Positions 9,401-16,004 of a stretch of 17,739 nt of DNA are shown piece after piece; positions within the stretch are counted from its first letter, which is position 1; the number at the start of each line of letters is the position of its first letter. The stretch covers positions 1 through 17,739 of the forward strand of contig CAIRAS010000053.1 in assembly GCA_903876615.1 (NCBI GenBank), in the 5' to 3' direction. A program made the translations under genes and the position numbers. This DNA is from an uncultured Holophagaceae bacterium (GTDB taxonomy: Bacteria; Acidobacteriota; Holophagae; Holophagales; Holophagaceae). The notes beneath the pieces are model-generated. The model did no database searches, was not told the DNA's origin, and saw nothing but the letters and a program-made list of their open reading frames with translations.

Positions 9401-12400
9401 CAGCGTGAGCCCAAGCCTACCGGTCGGGTTGAGCCTGGGCGCCAGCACCGGCGTCCTCAGCGGGACTCCGAGCGCGATCACGGCCTCAGGGACCTATACC
9501 GTGACCGCCACGAACAGCGGTGGGAGCACCACAGCCAGCGTGTCGATCACGGTCAAGGAGGCCGCGCCCTCTGGCCTGACCTATGGGACCAACCCGGCGG
9601 TCTATACCAAGGGAACGGCGATCGCCGCCAATACCCCTACTAGTTTGGGTGGGGCAGTGATGTCCTTTTCGGTTAGCCCAAGTCTGCCTGCGGGCCTGGT
9701 CCTAAATACCAGCACGGGCGTGATAACGGGAACTCCTGCCGCGGTCACAGCCCAGGGGACCTACAGCGTGACGGCCAGCAACAACGGCGGATTCACCAGC
9801 GCCAATCTGACGATCACGATCAATGATCTAGCTCCTGCCACGCCTCTGGTGTCTATCGATGCCTATGTGACCACCGGCAAGGTGGGACTGCTGGCCAGCA
9901 CCCAGGATCAAGGCCTTGGAATGAGTTATGTCTGGATCATGGCAGGAGGGACCATCACGGCCGGTCAAGGCACAACCAGCATTCACTACACCGCAGGGGC
10001 AGTCGGTTCCTTGACTGCCACAGTGAGTGTGGCCAACGCTGTTGGGGGTGCTTCAGGAAGCGCTGCATCCACTGTCGCTGCTTTGCCGAATGCCGAGTTG
10101 GCCCTGCCTACATCCGTCCACCCTGGGGACTCCTGGATGAAGGCAAGCCTGCCTATCCAGTCGGGCGTGACCTACATGTGGACCATCGTTGCTGGAGATG
10201 CCACTGCGACGATCACCTCGGGCCAGGGGACGGGTGTCATCGGCTTCGCCGCTGGCGCTAGCCTGGGCACCTTCCAGATCGTTGCCAACCTGCAGAACGA
10301 AGCTGGCGATCAGGCTGTCGCCACGCGTACGGTCACGGTCCAGGTGGGCACCTGGGTCATCAAGGACGGCGGACCTGGCATGGCAACCGCTGGCTCAACG
10401 GTGACCATGTTGCCGAGTGGTCGCCTGCTCATGGTGGGTGGGGGCATGTATTCTCCACCAACAAGCTACCAACCGGTCTCATCAGTTCAGCTCTTTGATC
10501 CTGCCATGGCGCGCTGGGTCCACCAGCCAAGCATGGGCACGGCACGGTTGGCCCACACAGCTACGCTACTGCCTAGCGGGCGCCTGCTGGTGGTGGGTGG
10601 AAGGAACACCTCCCTAGTTGCTGCTATTTCCAGCGCACAGCTATATGACCCCGCCACGGGAACCTGGAGTCCCACCAAGAGCCTGGGCATGGCCAGAGCG
10701 AGCCACACCGCCACCCTGCTCCCGAACGGCAAGGTATTGGTGGCGGGTGGGATTGGCTCTTCGCCTTTGGCTAGCGCAGAGCTCTATGATCCGGAGAGCG
10801 AAACCTGGAGCTCCGCCGGCAGCATGCTGGTGGGCCATCAATCCCATACTGCAACCCTCTTACCCAGTGGGAAGGTATTGGTCTCGGGCGGGATGCCCCT
10901 CACCGGTAGCACCCCTATTACAACTTCAGAGATTTACGACCCGGAGTCGAATACCTGGACTTCGACAGGAAGCATGAACACCAAGAGCTATGGACACACC
11001 GCCACCCTACTCTCCGATGGACAAGTCCTCCTTGTGGGTGGCTATGACGGAGCAATGAACCTAACAAGAGCAGAGCGCTACAACCCGGAAACGGGGATCT
11101 GGACTGCCACCGGGAGCTTAGCGTCGGCACGCAACAGCCACCGCACGGTCCTGCTCCCCAGCGGGAAGGTGCTTGTGACGGGCGGTAACTACCTGGCTAC
11201 TGCCGAGGTCTACGAGCCTTCCGATGGGACCTGGCGCGGCGCCGGGGCCATGGGGGTGGGGCGTAGTGGGCACACAGCCACCCTTCGTAAAGACGGAACA
11301 GTAATAGTAGTGGGAGGTGTCATTACCTCCTATGCATTACCCTTCGCCGCCCGAGCAGAGGTCTATTCGCCTGCCACAGGCGATTGGACCCCACTCGGCA
11401 GTCAGATCACTGCCGGCAGTTCTCACACCGTTACGCCGCTTCCGGATGGGCGCCTCCTTGCCGTAGGGGGCACCTACAACAATGTGCAGATGGCCGGTAC
11501 AGCGACCTATGCTACTGACACACGCACGTGGTCTGTATCCGGTGTCATGGGCACAGCTCGGTCCTCCCACACCGCCACCCTCCTTCAGAGTGGCTTGGTC
11601 CTGGTGGCGGCTGGCAACAACAACGCCATCGCACTGGCCAGTGCTGAATTGTACGATCCTGCCTCAGGGGCCTGGTCCACAACGGGCAGTCTGGTCAACG
11701 CAAGGATGTCTCATTCCGCCACCTTGCTTCCGAATGGGAAGGTCCTGGTGGTGGGCGGCCGATCACCCACAAATCTGCTGAGTGCGGAGCTGTACGATCC
11801 CACTTCGGGAACATGGACGGCCACCGGTAGCCTGGGAACGGCCCGGTCCTCACACAGCTCCACCTTGCTGCCAAGCGGCAAGGTTCTGGTGGCAGGGGGC
11901 AATGCCGCCGCTGCAATCGATGGTTCCGAGGTATACGATCCTGCCACGGGCGTCTGGACCACGATAGGGAGCATGGCTGCGGCCCGATACGGACACACCG
12001 CCACCCTGCTCGGCACCGGGAAGGTGTTGGCAAGTGGAGGCGGTGGCATCAATGGCTCCTTACTAACTTCAACCGAGCTCTTTGATCCTCAGGCAGGGAC
12101 ATGGACTGCCACGGGGAACATGACTACGCCAAGAATCGGCCACTCAACGGTTCTCCTGCAGAATGGTCAGGTCTTGGTTGCTGGTGGGAATATTTATATC
12201 TCAGGGACATATCTGCTAGGAACCACCGAAGTCTACGATCCGACGACGGGACTGTGGACCCCAAGGGGAAGCCTCAAGGCCCCGCGCTATGGGCATACGG
12301 CGACTTTGCTCCAGGATGGAACCGTCCTTGCGGCCTTTGGATCCGGTGGCGATGTCATCACTGAGATCTACATGCATGCCGAGGCTGGCACTGCTCCGAC

Positions 12401-15400
12401 GGGCCTGATCTATATATCGCCGCAGGCACTCTATATTAATATTGCCATCCTCTCGAACGGTCCGAGCCACGGCGGCGGTGTTGTCACGGCCTACACCATT
12501 GACCCTGCGCTGCCAGCAGGCCTGACCCTGAATGCAACGACGGGCGTGATCACCGGAACTCCAACGGAAATTTCGTCCACTAAGACCTACATCGTGACCG
12601 CCAGCAATGCTGCCGGCAGCACTACAGCGCAGCTGAGCATCACCGTGGATTTGCCCTCAGCACCTACAGGTCTGATCTACTATGCCAACCCGGCGGTCTA
12701 TGTCAGAGGCACCGGGATCACCATGAACTTCCCGGCCTACAGCGGTGGGGGGGCTACCTCCTTCAGCGTGAACCCGACCCTGCCGGCCGGGCTGGCCCTG
12801 AGTTCCAGCACGGGCGCCATCTCGGGTACCCCATCCGCCGTCGCACCCACAGCCACCTACGTAGTAACGGCATCCAACGGCGGTGGCAGCGCCACGGCGA
12901 ACCTCTCCATTACCGTTAACGACATGGTTCCTTCTGGATTGACTTACGGCATCCTCAGCGCCGTATACGGGAAGGGCATTGCCATTAATCCCAACACACC
13001 AACCTGTGGCGGGGGTGCTATCTCCCTCTATACCGTTAGCCCTGCACTCCCGTCGGGACTGACCCTTAACTCCACCACTGGGGTGATCTCAGGGACCCCC
13101 GCTGCTATCTCCGCTGCCACGACATACACAGTCACCGCCGCCAATGTCACCGGGTCCTCCACCAAGACCCTGAGCATCACCGTGGCCATCGGCGGGATGA
13201 CCCCCACAGGGAATCTGCACACAGCCCGAAGCCGCCACGAAGCGGCGATCCTGCCAGACGGCAAGGTGTTGATCCTCGGTGGCTACATCGGGAATGCCAC
13301 TGCAGAGCTCTACGATTCGGCCACCGGTCTCTTCACCGCCACGGGAAGCATGAATGTTCCCCGCAATCGACCCACGGCGACCTTGCTCCCCAATGGCAAG
13401 GTGCTGGTCACGGGTGGGCACGACGGAGCCCAGCAGTCGGTCACAGCGGAGCTGTACGACCCGGCCACGGGTACGTTCACCCTCACAGGAAGCATGAGTG
13501 TTGCGCGCCAGTGGCACACGGCCACCCTTCTGCCCGATGGAAGGGCCATGATTGCTGGGGGAGTGAGCGATAGCGCCTACCTGGCCTCTGTAGAGCTCTA
13601 TGACCTCGCCACGGGGCTGTTCAGTTACGGCGGGACCATGACAACCGCCCGGGCCGTCCATACCGCAACGCTGCTCCCAGCAGGAAAGGTTCTGCTGGTC
13701 GCTGGCACGAATGCGAATGGAGCCCATCTGAGCAGCGCTGAGCTGTTTGACCCCTCCACGGGGCAATTTGTAACAACGGGAAGCCTGGGACATGGTGCGG
13801 TCTATCACGCAGCGACAGGCCTTCCCGATGGGCGAGTTCTGGTAACGGGAGGGCAGAATGATACAACCGTCTTCGCAACGGGGTACGTCTATGAGCCCGG
13901 TTCAGGCGTATTCTCTACCACGCCAGGCATGGCAATTGAGCGCGTGGCCCATTCCTCGACCCTACTTCCAAATGGGCGTGTGCTGATTGCAGGCGGCGAG
14001 GACAACGTCGTGAACGACCTGACCCTGGCGGAAGTATTTGATCCTCAGACGGGCCTCTTCAGCCCCACAGGGGACATGAAGACCCCGCGGGAGATCCATA
14101 CAGCTAGCCTGCTTCTGAACGGGAAGGTGCTCCTTGCCGGTGGGTATAACTCGGCGGGAGCCGTAGGTGGGGCAGAGCTCTACGATTCCGGTGACACCTT
14201 GCCGGGCTATCCCGTGGTCTCGTATAGCCTAAGCCCTTACCTGATATACCAAGGTGTTGCGATCTCCGCCATTACGCCTGCAAGTACGGGTGCTTCTCGG
14301 TGGTCCATAACACCCGCACTGCCAACAGGGTTGGTCCAAAATTCAGGAACCGGGGTGATCTCCGGAACGCCTGATGCTACCCAATCAGCCACCGCATATT
14401 GGGTTACTGCAAGCAATGGCGTGAACAGCAGTACCTTCATAATTTGGATCAAGGTCAATGATGCAGCACCAAGCGGCCTGACTTATGGCACAAGCACAGC
14501 GGTCTACACCAAGGGCACCACGATCACCTCCAACAGCCCGACAAGTTCGGATGGCGCTGTCGTGAGCTACAGCGTAGTCCCCAGCCTCCCGGCTGGGCTC
14601 GTTCTAAACACCAGCACGGGCGTCATCTCGGGCACTCCAACCGCCATCACCAGCTCGGCCAGCTACACAGTCACAGCCACCATTACCGGCGGTAGCACCC
14701 AAGCCAGCCTGACGATTACGGTCAATGACGCAGCGCCGACGAGCCTGGTCTACACGACGTCATCTGCCACCTACACAATGAGCGTAGCCATCACCTCGAA
14801 CTCTCCCGGCAATGGGGGAGGTGCGGTGGTGTCCTACGGGGTATCCCCAAGCCTGCCCGCCGGCCTCTCCATGAGCACCAGCACAGGCGTCATCTCGGGC
14901 ACCCCAACTGCCATCACCAGCTCGGCCAGCTTCACAGTCACTGCCACCAACACCGGCGGCAGCACCCAGGCCAGCCTGACGATCATGGTCAATGGCGCCG
15001 CGCCGACGAGCCTGGTCTACACGACGTCATCTGCCACCTACACGAAGAACGTAGCTATCACCTCGAACTCTCCCGGCAATGGGGGAGGAACGGTGGTGTC
15101 CTACGGAGTCTCCCCAAGCCTGCCCGCCGGCCTCTCCATGAGCACCAGCACGGGCGTCATCTCGGGGACTCCGACGGCCGTGACGGCCTCAGCCAGCTTC
15201 ACCGTTACTGCTACCAATACCGGCGGCAGCACCCAGGCCACCATGACGATTACGGTCAACGACGCTGCGCCGACGAGCCTGGTTTACACAACCGCGCCTG
15301 CCGCCTACACAAAGAACGTAGCTATCACCTCGAACTCTCCCGGCAATGGGGGAGGAACGGTGGTGTCCTACGGGGTGACGTCCTCCCCACTTCTATACCA

Positions 15401-15410
15401 AGGATGGTGA
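3453..15410 (+). CDS. Giant multi-propeller/putative-Ig surface lipoprotein, 3' end interrupted by a group II intron
   Basis: The start is ATG 3453 (GAGGT at 3444-3448), although the frame is open from GTG 3414. A lipoprotein signal peptide ends in the lipobox LCGC and is followed by a poly-Gly stretch, so the protein is secreted and lipid-anchored. Modules in order (approximate residues): three putative-Ig (He_PIG) units 41-306; an unrecognised domain 307-690; two Ig-like domains 691-875; a seven-unit Vgb-like propeller 876-1200; a Big-like domain 1203-1285; 12 NHL units 1290-1947; two He_PIG 1949-2128; two PKD-like domains 2129-2300; 14 kelch units 2300-2980; three He_PIG 2981-3246; seven kelch units 3247-3583; four and a part He_PIG 3584-3974. 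The native sequence stops at 15374. The last 11 codons and the stop at 15408-15410 are intron sequence. Propellers and Ig stalks suggest adhesion or carbohydrate/protein binding, but no enzyme active site was found. Confidence 0.9.
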   Translation: MSRFRSASLSVLTGLVLLCGCGGGGGGGASTTQTPPAVQGPSALVYGTNPAIYTKGVAIAANNPSSSGGAVVSYSVNPSLPAGLSLNASSGVITGTSTEVMATSSYTVTATNSGGSTPASLSITVNDAAPNGLSYGTNPAVYTKGAAIAANNPTSSGGAVVSYGVSPSLPTGLSLNPTSGVITGIPTAAVTATASYTVTATNSGGSTPASLSITVNDAAPSGLTYGSNPAVYTKAVAIGANIPSSSGGAVVFYSVTPDLPAGLVLDAATGRITGRPTAAAAQGSYVIRAANSGGYATVTLILTVGDPSGTFKIRTGMVSSSATLRGLKEPSVLIQPDVLQFNVGIPATQGGTLMASTSSGTTVQQFYLSTLAPDGKTIWGYGGPSESFLPTDASVVNAHGGFTGGSIDLGAAGMTAPGPGVFMARFGLGVTTEMSVKAQLQTQMLTQVDEIVLRLANPEYPLKDAAAGTANVVTAPHFHYSNGATTTLFAPETSLPNGQRLFAENLTANGTAHALVDMQYLFFVPASKIGAGQSCFVFGGTSIVGTTTYANLGVFDPTGLSVADWIKKSPGLAKALDQFAGSDRTTQRWLGLAAYFNAYITKFMGYGSSIYFSPVTHTLGITNYPSPFEIIALDDANGPMSLAGFATLNLSYNPDPLGTRYTLSGTTLDVSGTPPIKFYTSVSDPSSGTGTVAPAIQAQPAAQSVLAGLTAYYFVLATGTPSPTYQWQRSDDGGSTWASVSVGIGGSTSNFSTLATTAVDSGARFRVVVRNTAGTVISSSALLTVTTPVALGVVLPASQLLQVTTDGTLTAKAMGGVPPYVYSWSKNGSALPAVTVTQCSLPSLRLADQGVYQVQVTDAVGVSARATSKLFVETTANLPASFNPEGLAVSGDDLYLASPSKNIVLWLSAASGTGQQVAIQGAPTSITVDAEGNPWVTLKALGKIAKIDKQTVTVTQVSVGGQPHGIARGLSGAIWFTLQGTNQIGKIGVDGGAPTLYTLSAGAAPTGITVASDGTVWFTEGGKGKVGRLAPGASQVEEWVCPHTNAMPDQIVATSDGRVYYTDGKASAVVMFTVAAQLPGFSSGVPLTQAFAVAVDSHGGPAGIALDGNNQVWLTQKQVGKVTRLSSLSQALALRAAGGSERNASLPGSDAVTGSGSSATYEFTSSQSQPTGIAVAANGSVYATLAGTNQVAQVPTAAAAQSIQVAIQAAEPKRVLKSETLSFEVVVTGSTNPAVTWELVEGSTAGTITAAGSYTAPAKAGTYHVVARSVEDPSKFGRLEVVVYPWNSWPKGQLNILAGNVAGVGNYNGQGSAARFNRPQGVAVDPSGNVFVADSNNLIVRKITPTGLVSTFAGSPGQSGFADGLGAAARFSALGNVAADALGNLYVSDRSSLRKITADGIVSTLAGNPTEFGSTDGLGSAARFRALAYVAADTQGNLYATDAVQHTVRKITAAGLVTTLAGQAEQAGSSDGPGASARFDSPQGIAVDSAGNVYVADQNNRTIRKIDASGVVSTLAGAVGQRDLVDGQGASARFSGPGGLALNATSGHLYVSDGGAIRKITAAGMVSTLAGSGYGASDGQGAAASFRLPEGVAVDSAGNIYVADNLNYTIRKVTPAGLVSTLAGLAGENTSSDGQGSAAGLYEPMGIAVDASGNAYVADTGNALIRKIATDGTVSTLAGSAINSPFSKPQGVAVDAAGNVYVADTANHAIRKVTSGGQVSTLAGLVGTSGSADGSGGTARFNGPQSLLVDAAGNVYVADTGNSTIRRITSSGAVSTLAGTAGQVGFTDGPGTAALFGSPNGVALDGQGNLYISDYWTGAIRKVASDGTVSTVAGLLSQGSPLDGNAGTVGFNHPMGLAVDAAGNLYVADRDNNAIRLILADGFVCTLLGDAAAGINRPGSMRDGGSLPLGDTYGALANPIGVAVGPDGSLFIATGNGVMKVGPTNGLLPPTDLTYSANPAIYNKGTAIAANRPTYSGGAVSSYSVSPSLPVGLSLGASTGVLSGTPSAITASGTYTVTATNSGGSTTASVSITVKEAAPSGLTYGTNPAVYTKGTAIAANTPTSLGGAVMSFSVSPSLPAGLVLNTSTGVITGTPAAVTAQGTYSVTASNNGGFTSANLTITINDLAPATPLVSIDAYVTTGKVGLLASTQDQGLGMSYVWIMAGGTITAGQGTTSIHYTAGAVGSLTATVSVANAVGGASGSAASTVAALPNAELALPTSVHPGDSWMKASLPIQSGVTYMWTIVAGDATATITSGQGTGVIGFAAGASLGTFQIVANLQNEAGDQAVATRTVTVQVGTWVIKDGGPGMATAGSTVTMLPSGRLLMVGGGMYSPPTSYQPVSSVQLFDPAMARWVHQPSMGTARLAHTATLLPSGRLLVVGGRNTSLVAAISSAQLYDPATGTWSPTKSLGMARASHTATLLPNGKVLVAGGIGSSPLASAELYDPESETWSSAGSMLVGHQSHTATLLPSGKVLVSGGMPLTGSTPITTSEIYDPESNTWTSTGSMNTKSYGHTATLLSDGQVLLVGGYDGAMNLTRAERYNPETGIWTATGSLASARNSHRTVLLPSGKVLVTGGNYLATAEVYEPSDGTWRGAGAMGVGRSGHTATLRKDGTVIVVGGVITSYALPFAARAEVYSPATGDWTPLGSQITAGSSHTVTPLPDGRLLAVGGTYNNVQMAGTATYATDTRTWSVSGVMGTARSSHTATLLQSGLVLVAAGNNNAIALASAELYDPASGAWSTTGSLVNARMSHSATLLPNGKVLVVGGRSPTNLLSAELYDPTSGTWTATGSLGTARSSHSSTLLPSGKVLVAGGNAAAAIDGSEVYDPATGVWTTIGSMAAARYGHTATLLGTGKVLASGGGGINGSLLTSTELFDPQAGTWTATGNMTTPRIGHSTVLLQNGQVLVAGGNIYISGTYLLGTTEVYDPTTGLWTPRGSLKAPRYGHTATLLQDGTVLAAFGSGGDVITEIYMHAEAGTAPTGLIYISPQALYINIAILSNGPSHGGGVVTAYTIDPALPAGLTLNATTGVITGTPTEISSTKTYIVTASNAAGSTTAQLSITVDLPSAPTGLIYYANPAVYVRGTGITMNFPAYSGGGATSFSVNPTLPAGLALSSSTGAISGTPSAVAPTATYVVTASNGGGSATANLSITVNDMVPSGLTYGILSAVYGKGIAINPNTPTCGGGAISLYTVSPALPSGLTLNSTTGVISGTPAAISAATTYTVTAANVTGSSTKTLSITVAIGGMTPTGNLHTARSRHEAAILPDGKVLILGGYIGNATAELYDSATGLFTATGSMNVPRNRPTATLLPNGKVLVTGGHDGAQQSVTAELYDPATGTFTLTGSMSVARQWHTATLLPDGRAMIAGGVSDSAYLASVELYDLATGLFSYGGTMTTARAVHTATLLPAGKVLLVAGTNANGAHLSSAELFDPSTGQFVTTGSLGHGAVYHAATGLPDGRVLVTGGQNDTTVFATGYVYEPGSGVFSTTPGMAIERVAHSSTLLPNGRVLIAGGEDNVVNDLTLAEVFDPQTGLFSPTGDMKTPREIHTASLLLNGKVLLAGGYNSAGAVGGAELYDSGDTLPGYPVVSYSLSPYLIYQGVAISAITPASTGASRWSITPALPTGLVQNSGTGVISGTPDATQSATAYWVTASNGVNSSTFIIWIKVNDAAPSGLTYGTSTAVYTKGTTITSNSPTSSDGAVVSYSVVPSLPAGLVLNTSTGVISGTPTAITSSASYTVTATITGGSTQASLTITVNDAAPTSLVYTTSSATYTMSVAITSNSPGNGGGAVVSYGVSPSLPAGLSMSTSTGVISGTPTAITSSASFTVTATNTGGSTQASLTIMVNGAAPTSLVYTTSSATYTKNVAITSNSPGNGGGTVVSYGVSPSLPAGLSMSTSTGVISGTPTAVTASASFTVTATNTGGSTQATMTITVNDAAPTSLVYTTAPAAYTKNVAITSNSPGNGGGTVVSYGVTSSPLLYQGW
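4371..5520 (+). other. Unrecognised domain of about 380 residues within the giant lipoprotein
   Basis: Between the third putative-Ig unit and the next Ig-like domain lies a non-repetitive segment beginning GTFKIRTGMVSSSATL and ending near LSGTTLDVSGTPP. It contains a polar, aromatic-rich stretch (TAPHFHYSNGATTTLF) and a helical part (ADWIKKSPGLAKALDQF). It is the only large part of the protein without an obvious repeat pattern, so it may carry the specific activity. I see no known catalytic motif and do not assign a family. Confidence 0.5.
6080..7050 (+). repeat. Vgb-like seven-unit beta-propeller region
   Basis: Seven units share the pattern P-x-GI-V-DG-VWFT-G-IGKI, for example around 6460 (APTGITVASDGTVWFTEG) and 6350 (HGIARGLSGAIWFTLQG). 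This is the pattern of the virginiamycin B lyase (streptogramin lyase) propeller family. Seven units match one seven-bladed propeller. The lyase catalytic residues could not be checked by eye, so a binding role is more likely than a lyase role. Confidence 0.7.
7320..9290 (+). repeat. NHL-repeat region, 12 units
   Basis: Twelve units of roughly 55 residues follow the pattern VSTLAG...DGxGxxARFxxPxGVAVDxxGNVYVADxxNxxIRKIT. Twelve units would make two six-bladed propellers, the usual NHL blade number. The last unit (FVCTLLGDAAAG) is diverged and lacks the IRKI end. Such propellers usually bind proteins or sugars on the cell surface. Confidence 0.85.
10350..12390 (+). repeat. Kelch region 1, 14 units
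   Basis: Fourteen units carry the pattern GSM-x-AR-x-HTATLLPSGKVLVAGG-x-AELYDPATGTW, counted by the HTATLL..G-VLV-GG core. Fourteen is exactly two seven-bladed propellers. The first unit (STVTMLPSGRLLMVGG) and the last (HTATLLQDGTVLAAFG) are the most diverged, as expected at propeller ends. The pattern resembles the galactose-oxidase-like kelch type, but no copper-site residues are evident. Confidence 0.85.
13190..14200 (+). repeat. Kelch region 2, 7 units
   Basis: Seven further kelch units run from HEAAILPDGKVLILGG to HTASLLLNGKVLLAGG, enough for one seven-bladed propeller. The region is separated from the first kelch region by three putative-Ig units. Units differ clearly from one another at DNA level, so this is an old duplication rather than a recent one. 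Confidence 0.85.
14741..15374 (+). repeat. 267-bp near-identical tandem repeats encoding putative-Ig units
   Basis: The segment GAGCCTGGTCTACACGACGT begins at 14741 and again at 15008. A close variant begins at 15275, giving an exact 267-bp (89-codon) period. CGAACTCTCCCGGCAATGGG also recurs in all three copies. These are much more alike than other repeats in the gene, which indicates recent duplication. The third copy is cut by the group II intron after 15374, 100 bp into the unit. Confidence 0.85.
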
Positions 15411-16004
15411 GAGTCCTGGGTTAAGGGTTGTCTCGCTGGGATTCGCGGAGGGAGCCGTAGGCGACCGGGTGCGATCGGCACGATCCACAGATAGGAGGTG
15501 AAAATCCAGACCTGAGGCCCTAACGGAGGGAACTCAACACCGACGAGACAAGGGCGTGAACCTGGAGCACCAGGCGTAGTCAGACCCATCGGAAGGGAGG
15601 AAGCGTTGAAAAGCAAGTGGATCAGAAAAGATTCAAAAGCCGGACAGCGTCAACCCAAGGTCCGGGAGGGACGACCCGTGAGGGCATGTCTAGTGGAAGT
15701 CATAGGTGTGCAGCCGTCTCGAACGAAAGTGAAGCGCCGTAAGGCTTTCTCCGAAAGGGGTGAGCTGGCCCGCAGCAGCAATGCCCTATTTCCGTTGGCC
15801 CTCGGAGAGAGTATTGGCGACGAGATGGGTGCAAAGTCTGTGGATCTTACCCGAGGAGCTCTGCCGGGTTCCGCGAAAGCGGTAGGCCGTACAACGCAAG
15901 AAGGAAAGCCAACGGCCCGTCAGAGCAACGAGAACCGCGCAGTACCGAACGACCGTCGAAAGGCGGTTTCGCCCAAGGAGGTCAAGCACCCTGGGATAGG
16001 GAAG
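15375..16004 (+). ncRNA. Group II intron ribozyme, domains I-III (5' part)
   Basis: About 630 bases lie between the intron start and the region encoding the first recognisable maturase residues, the normal size for domains I-III. The stretch is rich in short hairpins and GAAA-type loops, for example GTCGAAAGGC near 15955-15965 and CCGCGAAAGCGG near 15870-15880, as expected for a structured RNA. CCGTAGG (15455-15461) is complementary to CCTACGG (15367-15373) just upstream of the intron and could be an exon-binding pairing. I did not derive a full secondary structure. Confidence 0.5.

Larger units (their letters stand above)
1428..15374. mobile_element. Putative integrative element (genomic island), left end; far end not in window
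   Basis: The left boundary is the tRNA-Glu 3' fragment. Just inside it lie a complete tyrosine recombinase and then the giant lipoprotein gene. No second copy of the tRNA 3' segment is seen before 15374, so the giant gene would be cargo of the element. The right limit given here is only where the continuous sequence is interrupted by the group II intron; the true end is unknown. The 72 bp inside the att site (1469-1540) are AT-rich and contain GTTCA repeated at an 8-bp spacing, which could be recombinase arm sites. That last point is speculative. Confidence 0.45.

Noticed and set aside
3573..15374. CRISPR-like or non-coding tandem repeats
   Set aside because: The repeats are in frame, 40-90 codons long and encode known Ig, NHL and kelch patterns. 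There are no short direct repeats with unique spacers and no cas genes.
15469..15473. GTGCG as the 5' end of the intron
   Set aside because: It fits the GTGYG consensus better than GTGACG at 15375, but the 94 bases before it do not match the interrupted repeat and contain a stop. The break in repeat homology puts the boundary at about 15375.
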